A DNA stretch of 64,000 nt from Haliclystus octoradiatus (taxonomy: Eukaryota > Cnidaria > Staurozoa > Stauromedusae > Haliclystidae). This document shows positions 21,302 to 32,890 of this stretch, in pieces. The number at the start of each line of letters is the position of its first letter. Positions within the stretch are counted from its first letter, which is position 1. The stretch is from assembly GCA_916610825.1 (NCBI GenBank), contig OU744448.1, positions 8,790,650 through 8,854,649 of the forward strand. Reading direction: 5' to 3'. The notes under the pieces were generated by a model. The model did not search any database. It was given only the letters and a program-made list of their open reading frames with translations, and was not told where the DNA came from. The translations under genes were made by a program, and so were the position numbers.

Positions 21302-21807
21302 AAGCCCCGGCCAAATGACTTTTTTATTTCGCCAACACTCATCGGATAAAATCCGATGGATTTTTGCGTTTTTTCGCCAACATCTTGAGGGTGGCCAAAT
21401 GACTTTCTATTTTCGCCAACATTCATCGGATTTTGTTGAGTTCATTTTCGTCAACAGCGGTTGGTATTTTGAGCATTGGAAGCTAGTCAATCGAGCCCAC
21501 CAATCCTGAGACAAGCTACGTCATTGTTAACCAATCAGAAGATGGTTCATATTTTCAACAAAATCCAACAATGTTGGCGAAATAAAAAGTCATTTGGCCA
21601 CTTCGCCAGCATCGGTAGAGAACAATAGAACTCAACAAAATCCGATGAATGTTGGCGAAATTTTTGAATGTATTCAAAATCCAAATTCAATATCAGTCAA
21701 CAAAATCCGAAAAGGTGAGGGTGGCCAAGTGACTTTTTATTTCGTCAACATTCATTGGATTTTGTTGATGAATGTTGGCGAAATAAAAAGTCATTTGGCC
21801 GGGGCTT
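21302..21807. mobile_element. Foldback / MITE-like element built of inverted ~45-bp modules
   Basis: Termini AAGCCCCGGCCAAATGAC and GTCATTTGGCCGGGGCTT are inverted copies. The module (GGCCAAATGAC..TTTCGCCAACATTCATCGG) recurs inside in both orientations, near 21394, 21570, 21650, 21726 and 21770. It has no transposase frame. Target duplications are unclear, so the superfamily is open. Confidence 0.75.
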
Positions 21808-21830
21808 GTAGTGTAAAAATAAATACAGCT

Positions 21831-22212
21831 TATATTATATTATATTATATTATATTATATTATATTATATTATATTATATTATATTATATTATATTATAT
21901 TATATTATATTATATTATATTATATTATATTATATTATATTATATTATATTATATTATATTATATTATATTATATTATATTATATTATATTATATTATAT
22001 TATATTATATTATATTATATTATATTATATTATATTATATTATATTATATTATATTATATTATATTATATTATATTATATTATATTATATTATATTATAT
22101 TATATTATATTATATTATATTATATTATATTATATTATATTATATTATATTATATTATATTATATTATATTATATTATATTATATTATATTATATTATAT
22201 TATATTATATAT
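21831..22212. repeat. TTATA pentanucleotide microsatellite, ~76 repeats
   Basis: About 382 bp of an almost perfect 5-mer run directly right of the foldback element. It reads as a repeated YIILY peptide in one frame, which is an artefact and not a gene. Confidence 0.97.
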
Positions 22213-22427
22213 TTTTGTCAAATATGACGCGAGCCACAGGGTTGTACATCATGTACAAATGTTTTAATCTATTTTTAATCGTTTGTATAACCAATAATAT
22301 GATCATTTTTATTGTATTAATTGTATTTATTTTTATTGTATTAACATTTATTTATTTATTTTTAATGATTTTTTGAGAAGTAGTGCTAAATTAATAAATT
22401 AATTTAAATAAATTTGAAGAAGAGGTA

Positions 22428-22750
22428 TTAATAAAAAGTACAATATTGACTCAGGTATAATTTATGCAGTTCTGATTTAAAACTTGAGATATTTCCACAA
22501 ATCACTACATTATTAGGAAGATCGTTCCACCGTGAAATCGTTCGTATGGCGAATGCATGCTGGATGGGGCTGGTTTTAGGGACTGACTTATTCACATTTT
22601 CATTGCAGAGAATGTCCGCGAAGGTCATATTTTGTCTTTTTTAGAGTAAAAATATCATCAAAGTTTAATTCGACTAGTCCTTAAACGATTTTGAATACCA
22701 TACATCGGTCTTGCTTGAATGCAGTCGACAAAAGCTAGTTGATTCAAGTC
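22428..22750 (-). pseudogene. LINE fragment: C-terminal end of a non-LTR reverse transcriptase ORF
   Basis: The minus strand encodes AIRTISRWNDLPNNVV followed by ISSFKSELHKLY and a stop at 22428, the standard C-terminal motif of CR1/L2-type ORF2. Upstream, MYGIQNRLRTSRI-like sequence continues in other frames. No catalytic domain remains. Confidence 0.75.
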
Positions 22751-23410
22751 CTATCATTAACCGTTAGATGTATAAATCAGCACAAGGATATAAGAAGTTT
22801 GAGAAATGTAAATAACATTAGCAAAATTGCACGAAGAACTCATTTTCCTATAAAAAATTGGAAGCGCTATTGGACGCATTGTCACAAGAGGTTAGTAGAT
22901 TAGTTAGCATTCTTTATTTTGGCTTTAAATTCACTGGTTTCAATATTTTACTGTAGTCGAGTGTATGTTTGAGATCTGTATTTACATATTTCGGTTGTGG
23001 ATCCTCTGCTCGTTTGCAACAAAGCCCTGATATAAAGGCCTACTTCTACAGGCCTATTAAATTTTTGTATCATTCTGTCAATTTAGTTTCAGTATACAAC
23101 TTCAGATGATCTTGCGATAACAAATTTACATAATTCCAGCCTGAATGAATAATAATTGGCTGCAAACCCTTTTATATGCACCGCTTTCGCCTGTCGGTAG
23201 GCCCAGGGTAGGCTTGCTGATGTCTAGTGACAGTGAAAATACATCTGTTTTCCATTGCCTTTTCTAGAACGTCTGTTGATGTTGATGGATTGCCTCTATA
23301 ACTCAATTGTCTACTGTCTTGTCCATTCCAATGTTTTACAACTGGATGTAATAATTACAATTTTAAACACCATTTTCTGTATATTTTATTCTGTGCTTAT
23401 TTATTTCATG
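22751..23410. other. Intergenic, nothing recognised
   Basis: AT-rich non-coding DNA without clear repeats. Confidence 0.5.
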
Positions 23411-23418
23411 GTGTAAGA

Positions 23419-23773
23419 ATAGCCTCATTCCATCACGGCCCTCATTTCCGCGCGGCGCTCCAGTAAGGGCCTAATAAAATTTAAGGTTAAAAAGTGCGCC
23501 AGAAACCAAAAATATGGTGTTCCCAATCACAGCGCACCTTGGTGTCATGTGAGTTACAGCCAGGTGTTGGTTGGTTGGCCCATCGAAGAACAATACAACG
23601 AGGTGTGAACAGAAATTGAAATTTGCAGAAATTGTAACTCACATGACACCAAGGTGCGCTGTGATTGGGCACACCATACTTTTGGTTTCTGGCACACTTT
23701 TTAACCTTAAATTTTATTAGGCCCTCATTCAGGAGCGCCGCGCGGAAATGAGGGCCATGATGGAATGAGGCTA
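23419..23773. mobile_element. MITE with ~135-bp inverted repeats and 8-bp TSD
   Basis: The left arm (TAGCCTCATTCCATC…) and right arm (…GATGGAATGAGGCTA) are complementary for about 135 bp each, including GTGATTGGG/CCCAATCAC and GCGCGGAAATGAGGGCC. GTGTAAGA at 23411-23418 is repeated at 23774-23781. Eight-bp duplications suggest hAT, but the termini are not a classic hAT end. It is non-autonomous. Confidence 0.85.
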
Positions 23774-23781
23774 GTGTAAGA

Positions 23782-24880
23782 TCTGATAATCTAAGCTTAA
23801 ACATTGCTGATGGAGTAACGAAAGTGATGTCACAGCGCTTCAAAGCTTTTGAAAATCAAAATTTTCCCGGGGGGCATGCCCCTAGACCCCTCTAGAGGAC
23901 GGGGCTTCACCCCTTTATTTTCCCCTTCCAGCACCAGTCAGATTTTCAGCTGGATCCGCCCCTGATGAACACAACCAATGAAAACAGCCCACACGCTGCC
24001 CGAGAAATGAATTTTTATTCCGCTGCAGGCTTTGCTTCGATGTTCAACACCTGTACCATTTTAAATGGAAACATAAATATTGAATCTTCAAAATAAAATC
24101 ATTTACATAAAATAACTGTCCTAAAATACTTGATGTTGGTTATTTATATTATAAATCGTTTATTTACAAGGAAAACACGTGTTCTCGTTCATAATTCACA
24201 ATTTTCTTTTCCAAAATTCTGTTTTATTTTCATGCATTCGTTACTGTCGATAGACAATGGATCCCAATGGTTCATATTGGACTTCTTTGTTAAAGTTGTA
24301 AACAAAACAAATTGGTGAGTCTGGTTGGAGACATCATTTCATTGTGTCAAGAAGCGATAAAAGATGTTTCAGAGAATTCAAATATTGTAAAAAATCAACT
24401 AATTTAGTAACTCAATGGAGTCAATTCAAAACTTCATAAGCATTAATTGTTTCACATGTTTTTAATTTCCATTGATGATTCTATTTAATTTCGAATTAAT
24501 GATCATGAATAAATGTTTATAAACTTCATAACTTCATATCTGATTTTCGAATCAATTCAACTTTGATTATATTTTGATACCATTCAAATGCAGAAGAGTA
24601 ATTAACCTATAAAATCAATATAGACTGTCAAATATATATAATGTCTGTCAAAAGTGTATTCGCAACACAATTTTGTAGATCAGACTACCAAATAATTGTA
24701 ATTAGACAACATATTAGATGTTACAAGCGCGCATTGAATGCCATTTTAGCACATACTGTTATTGCTCCGTCATCGTCTTGAGGAACGGATCCAAAGATAT
24801 TAGGAATTACCGTCGTGTTCAGAGGAGAACAACGATCCAATCTGCAGGGGATTTCCTCCAAATATGCGTAGTAGACCAGG
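23782..24880. other. Intergenic, nothing recognised
   Basis: Short frames only. A GC-richer patch at 23865-23960 has no identifiable function. Confidence 0.45.
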
Positions 24881-24896
24881 AGGTTAACTCCAGCTC

Positions 24897-25190
24897 TTCA
24901 GGGATGGGGGTGACAGCTACGTGACACGTTGGAAAAAGGTGAATTACCCGATAAGTTTCAAAAATTCTGTTGATGCTACCCAAAAATTTCCAGAAAGTTC
25001 CAGCAGGTTGATTTATTTTCAGTAAATTCACAAACCTGATGCAAAATATTTCCAAATATTCTTGGAAAAGTCAAAAATAGGGTACCCAAAAGCTCCAAAA
25101 CTTGAAATTTCTTAGCTGGGATATAAACCAAAGAAAATGGCACGTCCCAGTATAGCCGTCATATTGGAATTACCCCCTCCTCCTCCGGGT
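24897..25190. repeat. Dispersed repeat family, copy 1
   Basis: Aligns with 42003-42355: GTTGGAAAAAGGTGAATTACCCG here matches TTTGGAAAAATGTGAAGTACCCG there, and both end in CCCAGTATAGCC or CACGGTATAGCA followed by a GGAATTACYCC motif. Ends resembling inverted GGGGGTAACTCC/GGAATTACTCC suggest a non-autonomous DNA element. Confidence 0.6.
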
Positions 25191-26338
25191 AGTAGAGCTG
25201 CGCAATCTTCCTACTGTATTAGTTCTGTCTTCGGTTTGAAATCTAGAACTCCGTATTAGCGGCTGCAACAAAATGGCATACTGAAAAAATAATTTTACGA
25301 TGCATAAAGCCCTTATTGACTTGTATAGAATTGTAGCGTTTGTTTATTTGCCACACTATGGAGTTCGCTGGATAAATCTGTTTTTCTTTTGTTTGGTAAA
25401 ATTGGAGTTATGAGATTTTCTCGCATTCATTAAATTTAGTGAAAAACCTTGCGGAGTTTTTATACCCTCTATTGTTATGAAGCAGTATCTTGTTCGTGTG
25501 TGTGTGTGTATTTTTGTTTTAATTCGTTACAAAGATCAGCATTATAGCTCGTTTTGCATTATTACTACGATGTTTACGAAGTAATTAGTTATACCATCCA
25601 AAAAGGTGTTTTTGATCTACATTGGATTTTATATATGAAGGCTCATAAACATGATGCTACCTGGGTAAGCAATTTTAAGAAATATTTTCGTGAACCACAG
25701 CTTCAAAATCCCTTTTATCTATTACATAAAAGTATATATTTAGGACTCAGGTGTTTCATTTTCAAAACTAATGTTTGATTTGGCCTTGTTATACTATTCA
25801 ACTGAGCATTGAATTTACACTAAAGAAGCTGTCCATCCACCTTAAAGATTTACTTTCGTCAACGTGACGATAACAACAATAGCAACAACTGTACAGCTTT
25901 TTAATAAAATATATATAAAAACCCATAGAGACATTGCGTGAGAAGTCACATGCATGAGAATTCTTAGTTCAAGAAAATTAGCCCGATTCTGTTCTAAAAA
26001 AGTAACGCCTCAAATCAGATATAAGCATATATTCTAATTTGAGGAAAAAAATCTGTCTTTATAAGGGTTCTAGGATATGATGAGTTCAATTTTTGCTTTA
26101 TGTAAATAAATTTATTTGACGAATATTTAATATCATATGAGTACTGGACATCTCTGTTGCAATCATTTACTGCTAATATTCATGGATAATACAGATGTAG
26201 CAAATACAAATTATATTCTAGGCATTTTCTTTATTCTATGTTAATGTTCAGGTTTGAAATAAAATTCTATCACAACCTTGAATTAGATTCACTGTGTCAT
26301 CCGGCCCCATTTGAATGATCCCCATGCATGTTCTCTTA
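25191..26338. other. Downstream region and presumed 3' UTR of the adhesion GPCR
   Basis: No gene is recognised. The part nearest 26338 lies directly after the receptor stop codon and should hold its 3' UTR. TTTATT strings (AATAAA on the minus strand) at about 26110 and 26230 are candidate poly(A) signals. Confidence 0.4.
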
Positions 26339-26771
26339 TTATGTTGATTCCGTATTTAAAACACCTTCTCTAATTCTGCCTCTGTCCCTATCGTTATCTG
26401 ATCTACTTTCGACTTTCTTTTTGAATCCCAATGCATTCTTCCACGATTTACGCACTTCGGGATTTCTTACACAATAGAACAGAAATATAAAAAGCCCTTG
26501 GAAAGAATTGAGTATGCAGAATGCTAATTGAAATATATAACGTAAATCTCCAATCGCAAAGAATCCTGCAGTCCATGTCAACCCTAGTAAGATTGAACAT
26601 CCAAAAGCGATTCGAAGTTGAGAATATCCTTTTTTCTTGCCACCATGTGTTAATTTCCTTCCCTGTCTGATTCCGATCAAAACAAGATATAGAATTACAA
26701 TGTTAATCAGCAGTATTGCACCGACAGGAATCACAAAAGCGAAACGAAATGGATCTCCATGCAGCATACAG
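26339..26771 (-). CDS. Adhesion GPCR last exon: ECL2, TM5-TM7, C-tail
   Basis: The acceptor TTTATAG precedes C TGT ATG, which completes a codon from the previous exon. CMLHGDPF is the conserved Cys of the second outer loop. TM5 is FAFVIPVGAILLINIVILYL, TM6 contains LRIAFGCSILLGLTWTAGFF with the family motif LGLTW, and TM7 contains FCILNSFQGLFIFLFYCV. The roughly 40-residue cytoplasmic tail is highly charged (SRSDNDRDRGR) and ends at a TAA at 26339. The motifs are strongly diagnostic of class B2 receptors. Confidence 0.93.
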
Positions 26772-26845
26772 CTATAAATTGAAATGGATAAATTAATTAG
26801 ATAACGAATTAAGTTTTATACATATTCTGGGTACCGGGTATTTAA

Positions 26846-29800
26846 AGCGCACATGACACCAAAATTTTTATCCTGGAATCGAGAAAATAGCCCATGCAAA
26901 ATAAATAGAAATGGCAGCAATAATGTTTTGATTTGGACTATTATAAGCGGAGATATTTAATTTTGAAAGTACCATATTTCAGAAATAGTGCTCCTTTGAA
27001 AGTCGGAACTCATGTATGAATGACAGGAGAGCTCTCTATGGAAAGATAACCAAGTCCATAACCAAATCATAACTTCTTTCTTGCAAAAAAGAAATTGTCC
27101 ATTTTCCAGAACAGATATGCCCATATCTTCGGGACACCTTGTTGGCCATATATGACTGAAATTGAAGGTAAAATGTAGAGTTTAGAAAGGTTTTATTTGA
27201 TTTCGAAGGTGATTTTCTGCCAAAAAGGTGCTAAAACATTGGATTAACGCATGTTACGGATCAAGGTGTTGACTACTAAAACTGCGGAGAAACGCTTTGT
27301 ATTCACTTCGCCGCTGATGATAACCTAAACGTCTATAACATTAAAAAAAATTCATTGCGCTATGTTGGTCGATCTCCCGCAGCTATACGTCAGTGCTCCA
27401 TTGATTTGTCAGCTTCAATCTCAATGATTGCCTAATAAAAACCATTGCATGACCACCTGTTTGCCTTTCAGCAGACGCGTTTCTTCAACAAAATCACAAT
27501 TACAGAAAAATGAAATCGACACACGCAATATGTTTATCATTCCTTAATCTAGTTTTATATTCGACGGACAACGGTTGTTGTCGACTTCTTCACAAAGCTA
27601 TAATGTTTAAGAATGACATTTAATCAATGAATTCAATATGCTGAAGATGTTGTTATCTCATATATAAAATACAATATTATATCACAAAAGAATTTAAAGT
27701 GGGAATAAACCCCCAGACTATCTTTACAAATGTAGTAAAACCCGACGTGAAAAAACAATGACGTAATTTTTTTTTCGATCTGGAAATTATTTCTTGGTGA
27801 AAAACGCCTTCAAAATGGTGTTTTGACCCAAATGTCGCTGAGAAAAAAAAGGATTGGATCTAGCTTCATGACCACAAATTCACAAATCGTGCGGTTTGTC
27901 TAACAGAATTAAGAGTGGGTTGATCACGCAACGTTATCTTTGAGGTGACCTAGCTCTGAGAAGTCACAAAACACATTTTCTGGCAAGGCTGAGCCATGAA
28001 CAAACATATAAACTCGCGAATTACGTAAAAAAGATGCAATTTGTGATTTCAGGAGCTGAATAAAATCTATTGAAATGTTCAGTCGAAATACTTTCTCGTA
28101 GTGCCATTAAGCGCGATGAATCTGATATAGATTGCAGATTAACGCAAATGTCAGGCGGTGCGAGTGTTCCTTTGTGACTAGTCTAGTGACACATATTAGT
28201 TACGTATTCTGTGTGACCGCAGTACTTCTCAAATCTTAATTAGTAGACACTTGCCCTTCGAAATAGCTTTATTCTACGCTATATAAGTTATAACTATTTT
28301 TAACTCTATCTGCAAGTTGTTTATGAGTAAATATTTCTACAAGACATCCTTTTCATGATCTAAATGTGAATGTAAACTGTCTCAATTTGCACGGGCATGC
28401 ACAGACGACTTTTCCTCGAGATAGTTGGTACTGCAAAGTATTAATTTTACTTTTTCGGATTTTGTTTAAGTATTACTAAATTATTAAATAGACATTTTTC
28501 AATTATCATTTCAAAGTTTAAGTTAGAAATTGATGTAATCGTATAGTTTATAAGACTGTAGATAGATATATTATACTCAATAGTCTAACAAAGTGTTCAT
28601 CATTCATTCACCAAGCATTCAATTATTATAAAACCATTGACAATTTTTCAGTACATTAAACTGTAATATTCTATAAAATATCGGAAAATAATACAATCCT
28701 GACAGAGTGCTCGGACGTTCTTATTCAAGTTTACAGCCGTATACTAGAACTACAGTAATGCAGATTATATCAATTTCCTACCATATACATTATGATTTTT
28801 ACCCTCGAAAGAATACTCCATTTTCAGTGCAGACATATGCTTACAACAATAAATTATACTTAACTAGCTATTGTGGTCACCAGAGAATCTTTTGATATGT
28901 GTTAAATATGTGTTAGAATGATCTGTCAAATTATAATCTGTATAACGCGCGCTACAAATGAAACATTTTATGATTTTTATTTTCTTCAAATACGTTAACT
29001 TTAAAATCATTAAATCATCTGGAATTTTGCTACTCTTGAGTTTATATGTTTTTCTTTACCTCACTTTTATGGGAGAGAAAAATAGATTGCCGTTACAGAG
29101 CTACGCCATTTCAAACGTAACGTCGCGTGATTAATCCGATCTAAAGTCTATTAGAAAAACCGCACGACTTGTGACTTTGTCGTCATCAAGCTAGATCCAA
29201 TCCCTTTTTTTCCTCAGTGACATTTGGGTCAAAACACCACTTTGAAGGCGTTTTTCACCAAGAAACAATTTCCAGATCGAAAAAAAATTGCGCCATTGTT
29301 TTTTTTCACGTCGGGTTCTACTACAAATGTAAAAATAGTGTAGGGGTTTATTCCCACTTTAATATATTGACGACACATAGAGGTGTCTTATATTCGGGGA
29401 AAGAAGGATTTAATAATTCACTGACACCAAAACATTTCATACAGTTTGGACATACATATGGACAGTTTTACAATATTTTTGACTCTCAAATTCAACTTCA
29501 TTGTTCAAGTAATTTACATTTAATGTTGACGAAGGCTAAATGTTATTTGTGATGATCGTCATGATTTGATTATGACGCTTGAATAACACTCGCATGCTGA
29601 TCAACCCTAAAAGCAGCACAATTATGCTTGAAAGTAGAATAATATTTCCGTTATTGCGTTGCTCAACAAGATATAAACACCCTCTCCGTGCATTAAATTT
29701 TTAGATATTAAGTGTTTCATACCGAGAATGCAGCAGGCTTTTACATGGCATGATAGGTCCCAAAAGATTTCCTCTTCCTGCATGTGTGTAGAATATGATT

Positions 29801-31272
29801 CGCACGACATTCAGGTATGTTATTGATGACATTGATTATGAATAGAAAACTACAAATCATTCCAAATTATAGACATATTTATTATAATCCATGTAACATT
29901 TTATGATTTACACATTGTGGTTCATGTTATTAATACAAGACTGTAGTAGAGTAATGTCACTTTTAAAGCTGTAATCGATCTTTACATGAGATATTAATCG
30001 TCATCAATATTACATTATATACCATGTTATTTACATTTCACAGTGATAACAATGAAGAGCATGTTGTTTTTCAAGATCCTGATGCTGAAGACGAGGATGA
30101 TGAGGATAATGCTACAGATACACATGACGAGTAGGATCGCCTTCAATGTCTGCATTATATTTACCTCGACCCTGAAATAATTCGAGTGTGCCCAGTGCAT
30201 ATCAGCATGCGAATGTTGTTCAAGCGTCAGAATCAGAATCGCCTTCGTCAACATAAAATGTAAATTACTTGAACAATGAAATTGAATTTGAAAGCCAAAA
30301 ATAATGTAAAACTCTACATATATGTGTCCAAATTGTATGAAATGTTTTAGTTTCAATGAATAATTATATCCATCTTTCCCCGAATATAGGACGCCTCTCT
30401 TGTCGTCAATATATCAAAGTCTTTTGTAATATAATATTGTATTTTATATATCAGATAAAAACATCTTCAGCATATTAAGTTCATTGATTAAATATCATTC
30501 TTAGACATAATAGCTTTGTGAAGAAGTCGACAACAACCGTTGTCCGTCGAATATAAAACTAGATTAAGGAATGATAAACATATTGCGTGTGTTGATTTCA
30601 TTTTTCTGTAATTGTGTTTTTGTTGAAGAAACGCGTCTGCTGAAAGGCAAACAGTGGGTCATGCAATGGTTTTTGATAGCCAATCATTGAGATTGAAGCT
30701 GACAAATCAGTGGAGCACTGACGTTAAGCTGCAAGAGATCGACCAGCATAGCGCAATGAATGTTTTTTTTTTTAATTTTGTAGACGTTTAGATCATCATC
30801 CGCGGTGTAGTGAGTACAAAGCGTTTTTCCGCTGTTTTAGTAGTCAACACGTTGATCTATAACATGCGTTAATTCAGTGTTTTAACACCTTTTTGACAGA
30901 AAAACTCCATCGAAGTCTAATAAAACCTTCTAAACTCCACATTTTACGTTCAATTTCAGTCATATATGGCCAACAAGGTGTCCCGAAGATATGGGCATAT
31001 CTGTTCTGGAAAGTTGACAATTTCTTTTTCGCGAAAAAAAAGTTACGATGTTTTGAAGTCTATGCATGGTTATTTTTCCATAGTGGGCTCTCTTGTCATT
31101 CCGGCATGAGTTCCGACTTTCGAAGGTGCAATATTTCTGAGATGTGGTACATTCAAAATTAAATATCTCCGTTTATAACAGTCTAAATAAAAAAATTATT
31201 GCTCTGCCATTCCTATTTATTTTACATAGGCTACTCGATTCCGGAATAAAAATTTTTGATGTCATGTCCACT
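26846..31272. mobile_element. 4.4-kb TTAA-flanked transposon with ~1.1-kb inverted arms
   Basis: TTAA at 26842-26845 and 31273-31276 flanks termini AGCGCACATGACA and TGTCATGTCCACT. The left arm, 26846 to about 27960, pairs with the right arm, 31272 back to about 29095, when a second element at 29363-30413 is removed. Shared marks include GACGGACAACGGTTGTTGTC and GATATGGGCATATCTGTTCTGG. The centre (27960-29095) has no transposase frame. TTAA duplications and AG-start termini suggest Kolobok, with piggyBac as the alternative. It sits in the intron before the last receptor exon. Confidence 0.85.
29363..30413. mobile_element. Second inverted-repeat element nested in the right arm of the TTAA element
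   Basis: Arms of about 180 bp at 29363-29545 and 30236-30413 begin TATTGACGACA and end TGTCGTCAATA. Both carry CATTTCATACAGTTTGGACA-like and TTACTTGAACAATGAA-like stretches in inverted orientation. The outer element's arm resumes on both sides, which shows insertion. Inside, plus-strand 30045-30134 encodes an acidic tail (DAEDEDDEDNATDTHDE, then stop), perhaps the last exon of a lost transposase. A TA duplication is possible but not certain. Confidence 0.75.
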
Positions 31273-31807
31273 TTAAATCCTATAATTCTTATTAATGTAA
31301 TATTAATATAATTATAATAATTTTGAAAGCAAATTCACAATATCGAACGCAGGTGCTGGCTAATTGCTGGCAAAATGAAGCCAGCATTTTCACAACGTCG
31401 ATGTTGTAACAGCTGGCAAAACCTTGGCTTCATTTGGCCGGGGTTTCATTTTATGCATCTGAAGACTATATAGCAATTGGGTAGCACCGTTTACCCAACG
31501 TTTGAAGCATTTGCAAGTTGTTCCGTTTCATCCTCATATATTTTTCCATGATTTTCTTTGTGTATTAGAATGTACCAGAGCACTAGAATTTAATTATCTG
31601 TTGTGACGTCTCATCCATCATTTTGATGAAAGGCTTTCTAGTTAGTTGACATTTCCTGTAGATGTCATGAATTGCACCGAATGCTATCAAATACTGTTTC
31701 ATATAGGGTATAATGAAATAGTTGGCCTTGTGGAAACTACTCTTGTTTATACCAAAAGTTCAGATCTAAGATCATAATAAAACCATTTAGTGTAAAGAAA
31801 TACTCAC
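31273..31807. other. Intron, nothing recognised
   Basis: Non-coding DNA between the TTAA element and the TM4 exon. A short stretch near 31350-31440 repeats AGCTGGCAAA-type words. Confidence 0.5.
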
Positions 31808-31874
31808 TTTTTATCATTTCCATACATATCCCATTTCTGCCATACAGTGACACCAACACCAATGGCAGGAACAA
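31808..31874 (-). CDS. Adhesion GPCR exon: TM4
   Basis: A 67-bp exon, too short for a simple ORF scan. The acceptor GACTTTAG and donor GTGAGT are both good. It encodes VPAIGVGVTVWQKWDMYGNDK. With the two flanking split codons the joined reading is W-L-VPAIGVG, the normal TM4 motif of adhesion GPCRs, and phases match on both sides. Confidence 0.9.
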
Positions 31875-32627
31875 CTAAAGTCATAATCGTCAGGTTTCAA
31901 TATTAAAAATTACAATTATTTTTACAAATAACGAATCAAAGATCACAAGTTTACACCGTTATATATTAGGTAAGGCTTGGAGGGTCGCTTAGAGAGAAAC
32001 AGAAGAGAAATCACTTCTTCTGATATAAAATGCAACTTTTTTTTTCCTTCAATCACTATAGACGTCTAAGTCTCTTGCATTTAGACTATACAAGTTCTTA
32101 ATAAAACTACTAGTATACACAATGTGCTAAAAAAACAGCAAAATACAGTAATAACAATGAAAATATGATAGAGACGTCAATACGATTACGCAGTCGCTCA
32201 GTCACTTCATGAAAATTGCGACATCCAATTTCATCAATTATAGAACTATATTTATTGGATACTCACAATATATTTCAGTGGTCAGAGTCACAAGGGGATG
32301 GAGGAACTCCAACAAACAGATCGAATGACCGTATGACTTTTTCATGTGGATATGTGAGGCTATTATTGCCATTGACAAAGTCTAGAAGCGTAAGAATCGC
32401 TGTCTGCTCTACAGACACACTTTTGGACCAATCTCTATATTACTCGAATGTAAATATATTCGAAAAGGAAGAGTTTTCTTTACATTCGGACACGTCAGGA
32501 ATAGATCTTAAATTCATTGCTGGAAGTCTAACCCTTAAATGTTATCCTAAAATTGACACATCTAGTTCTTACACGGCAGTATCTGCCCTGGAGCAAAAAC
32601 CAAAAACTTTCAATTAAAAATACTCAC
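31875..32627. other. Intron holding an unexplained plus-strand frame
   Basis: A 133-codon open frame at 32216-32617 runs antisense to the receptor. It contains TFSCGYVRLLLPLT and AGSLTLKCYPKI and ends at TAA just before the neighbouring donor. It starts with TTG and no family is recognised. It may be a remnant of a mobile-element protein or chance. Confidence 0.3.
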
Positions 32628-32890
32628 GCCATGCAAATAGATTTGCTTTCAGAATAAATTTTGATGTTTTAGCGCCGATGATTTTGACAAAGCATAAATA
32701 TAAATTATATCCTTCAACCGTCATCCAACAGAATGTCGTGAGCGTGAAATAATGTAACATAACTGCAATAATCTGACATGTATGACGATGAGATGTTCGA
32801 TCAATTCCAAGTATGAAAACCATCAAAAGTGCAAGCAATGACACGCACAGACATATCAGGATCTGAGCAGGCAATTTGATTCTTAGATTT
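32628..32890 (-). CDS. Adhesion GPCR exon: ICL1, TM2, TM3
   Basis: The acceptor TATTTTCAG leads to NLRIKLPAQILICLCVSLLA (TM2). HTCQIIAVMLHYFTLTTFCW and MTVEGYNLYL (TM3) follow, with the conserved Cys and the FCWMxVEG motif of the family. The donor GTGAGT follows GCATGGC. Phases fit both the TM1 and TM4 exons. Confidence 0.93.

Noticed and set aside
21594..22376. 260-codon plus-strand frame with YIILY repeats
   Set aside because: It is the translation of the TTATA microsatellite and has no coding origin.
23487..23843. 118-codon minus-strand frame
   Set aside because: Runs through the inverted arms of a MITE; symmetric sequence, no domain.
30893..31162. 89-codon plus-strand frame
   Set aside because: Lies wholly in the right arm of the TTAA element; the left arm copy has lost it and no domain is seen.
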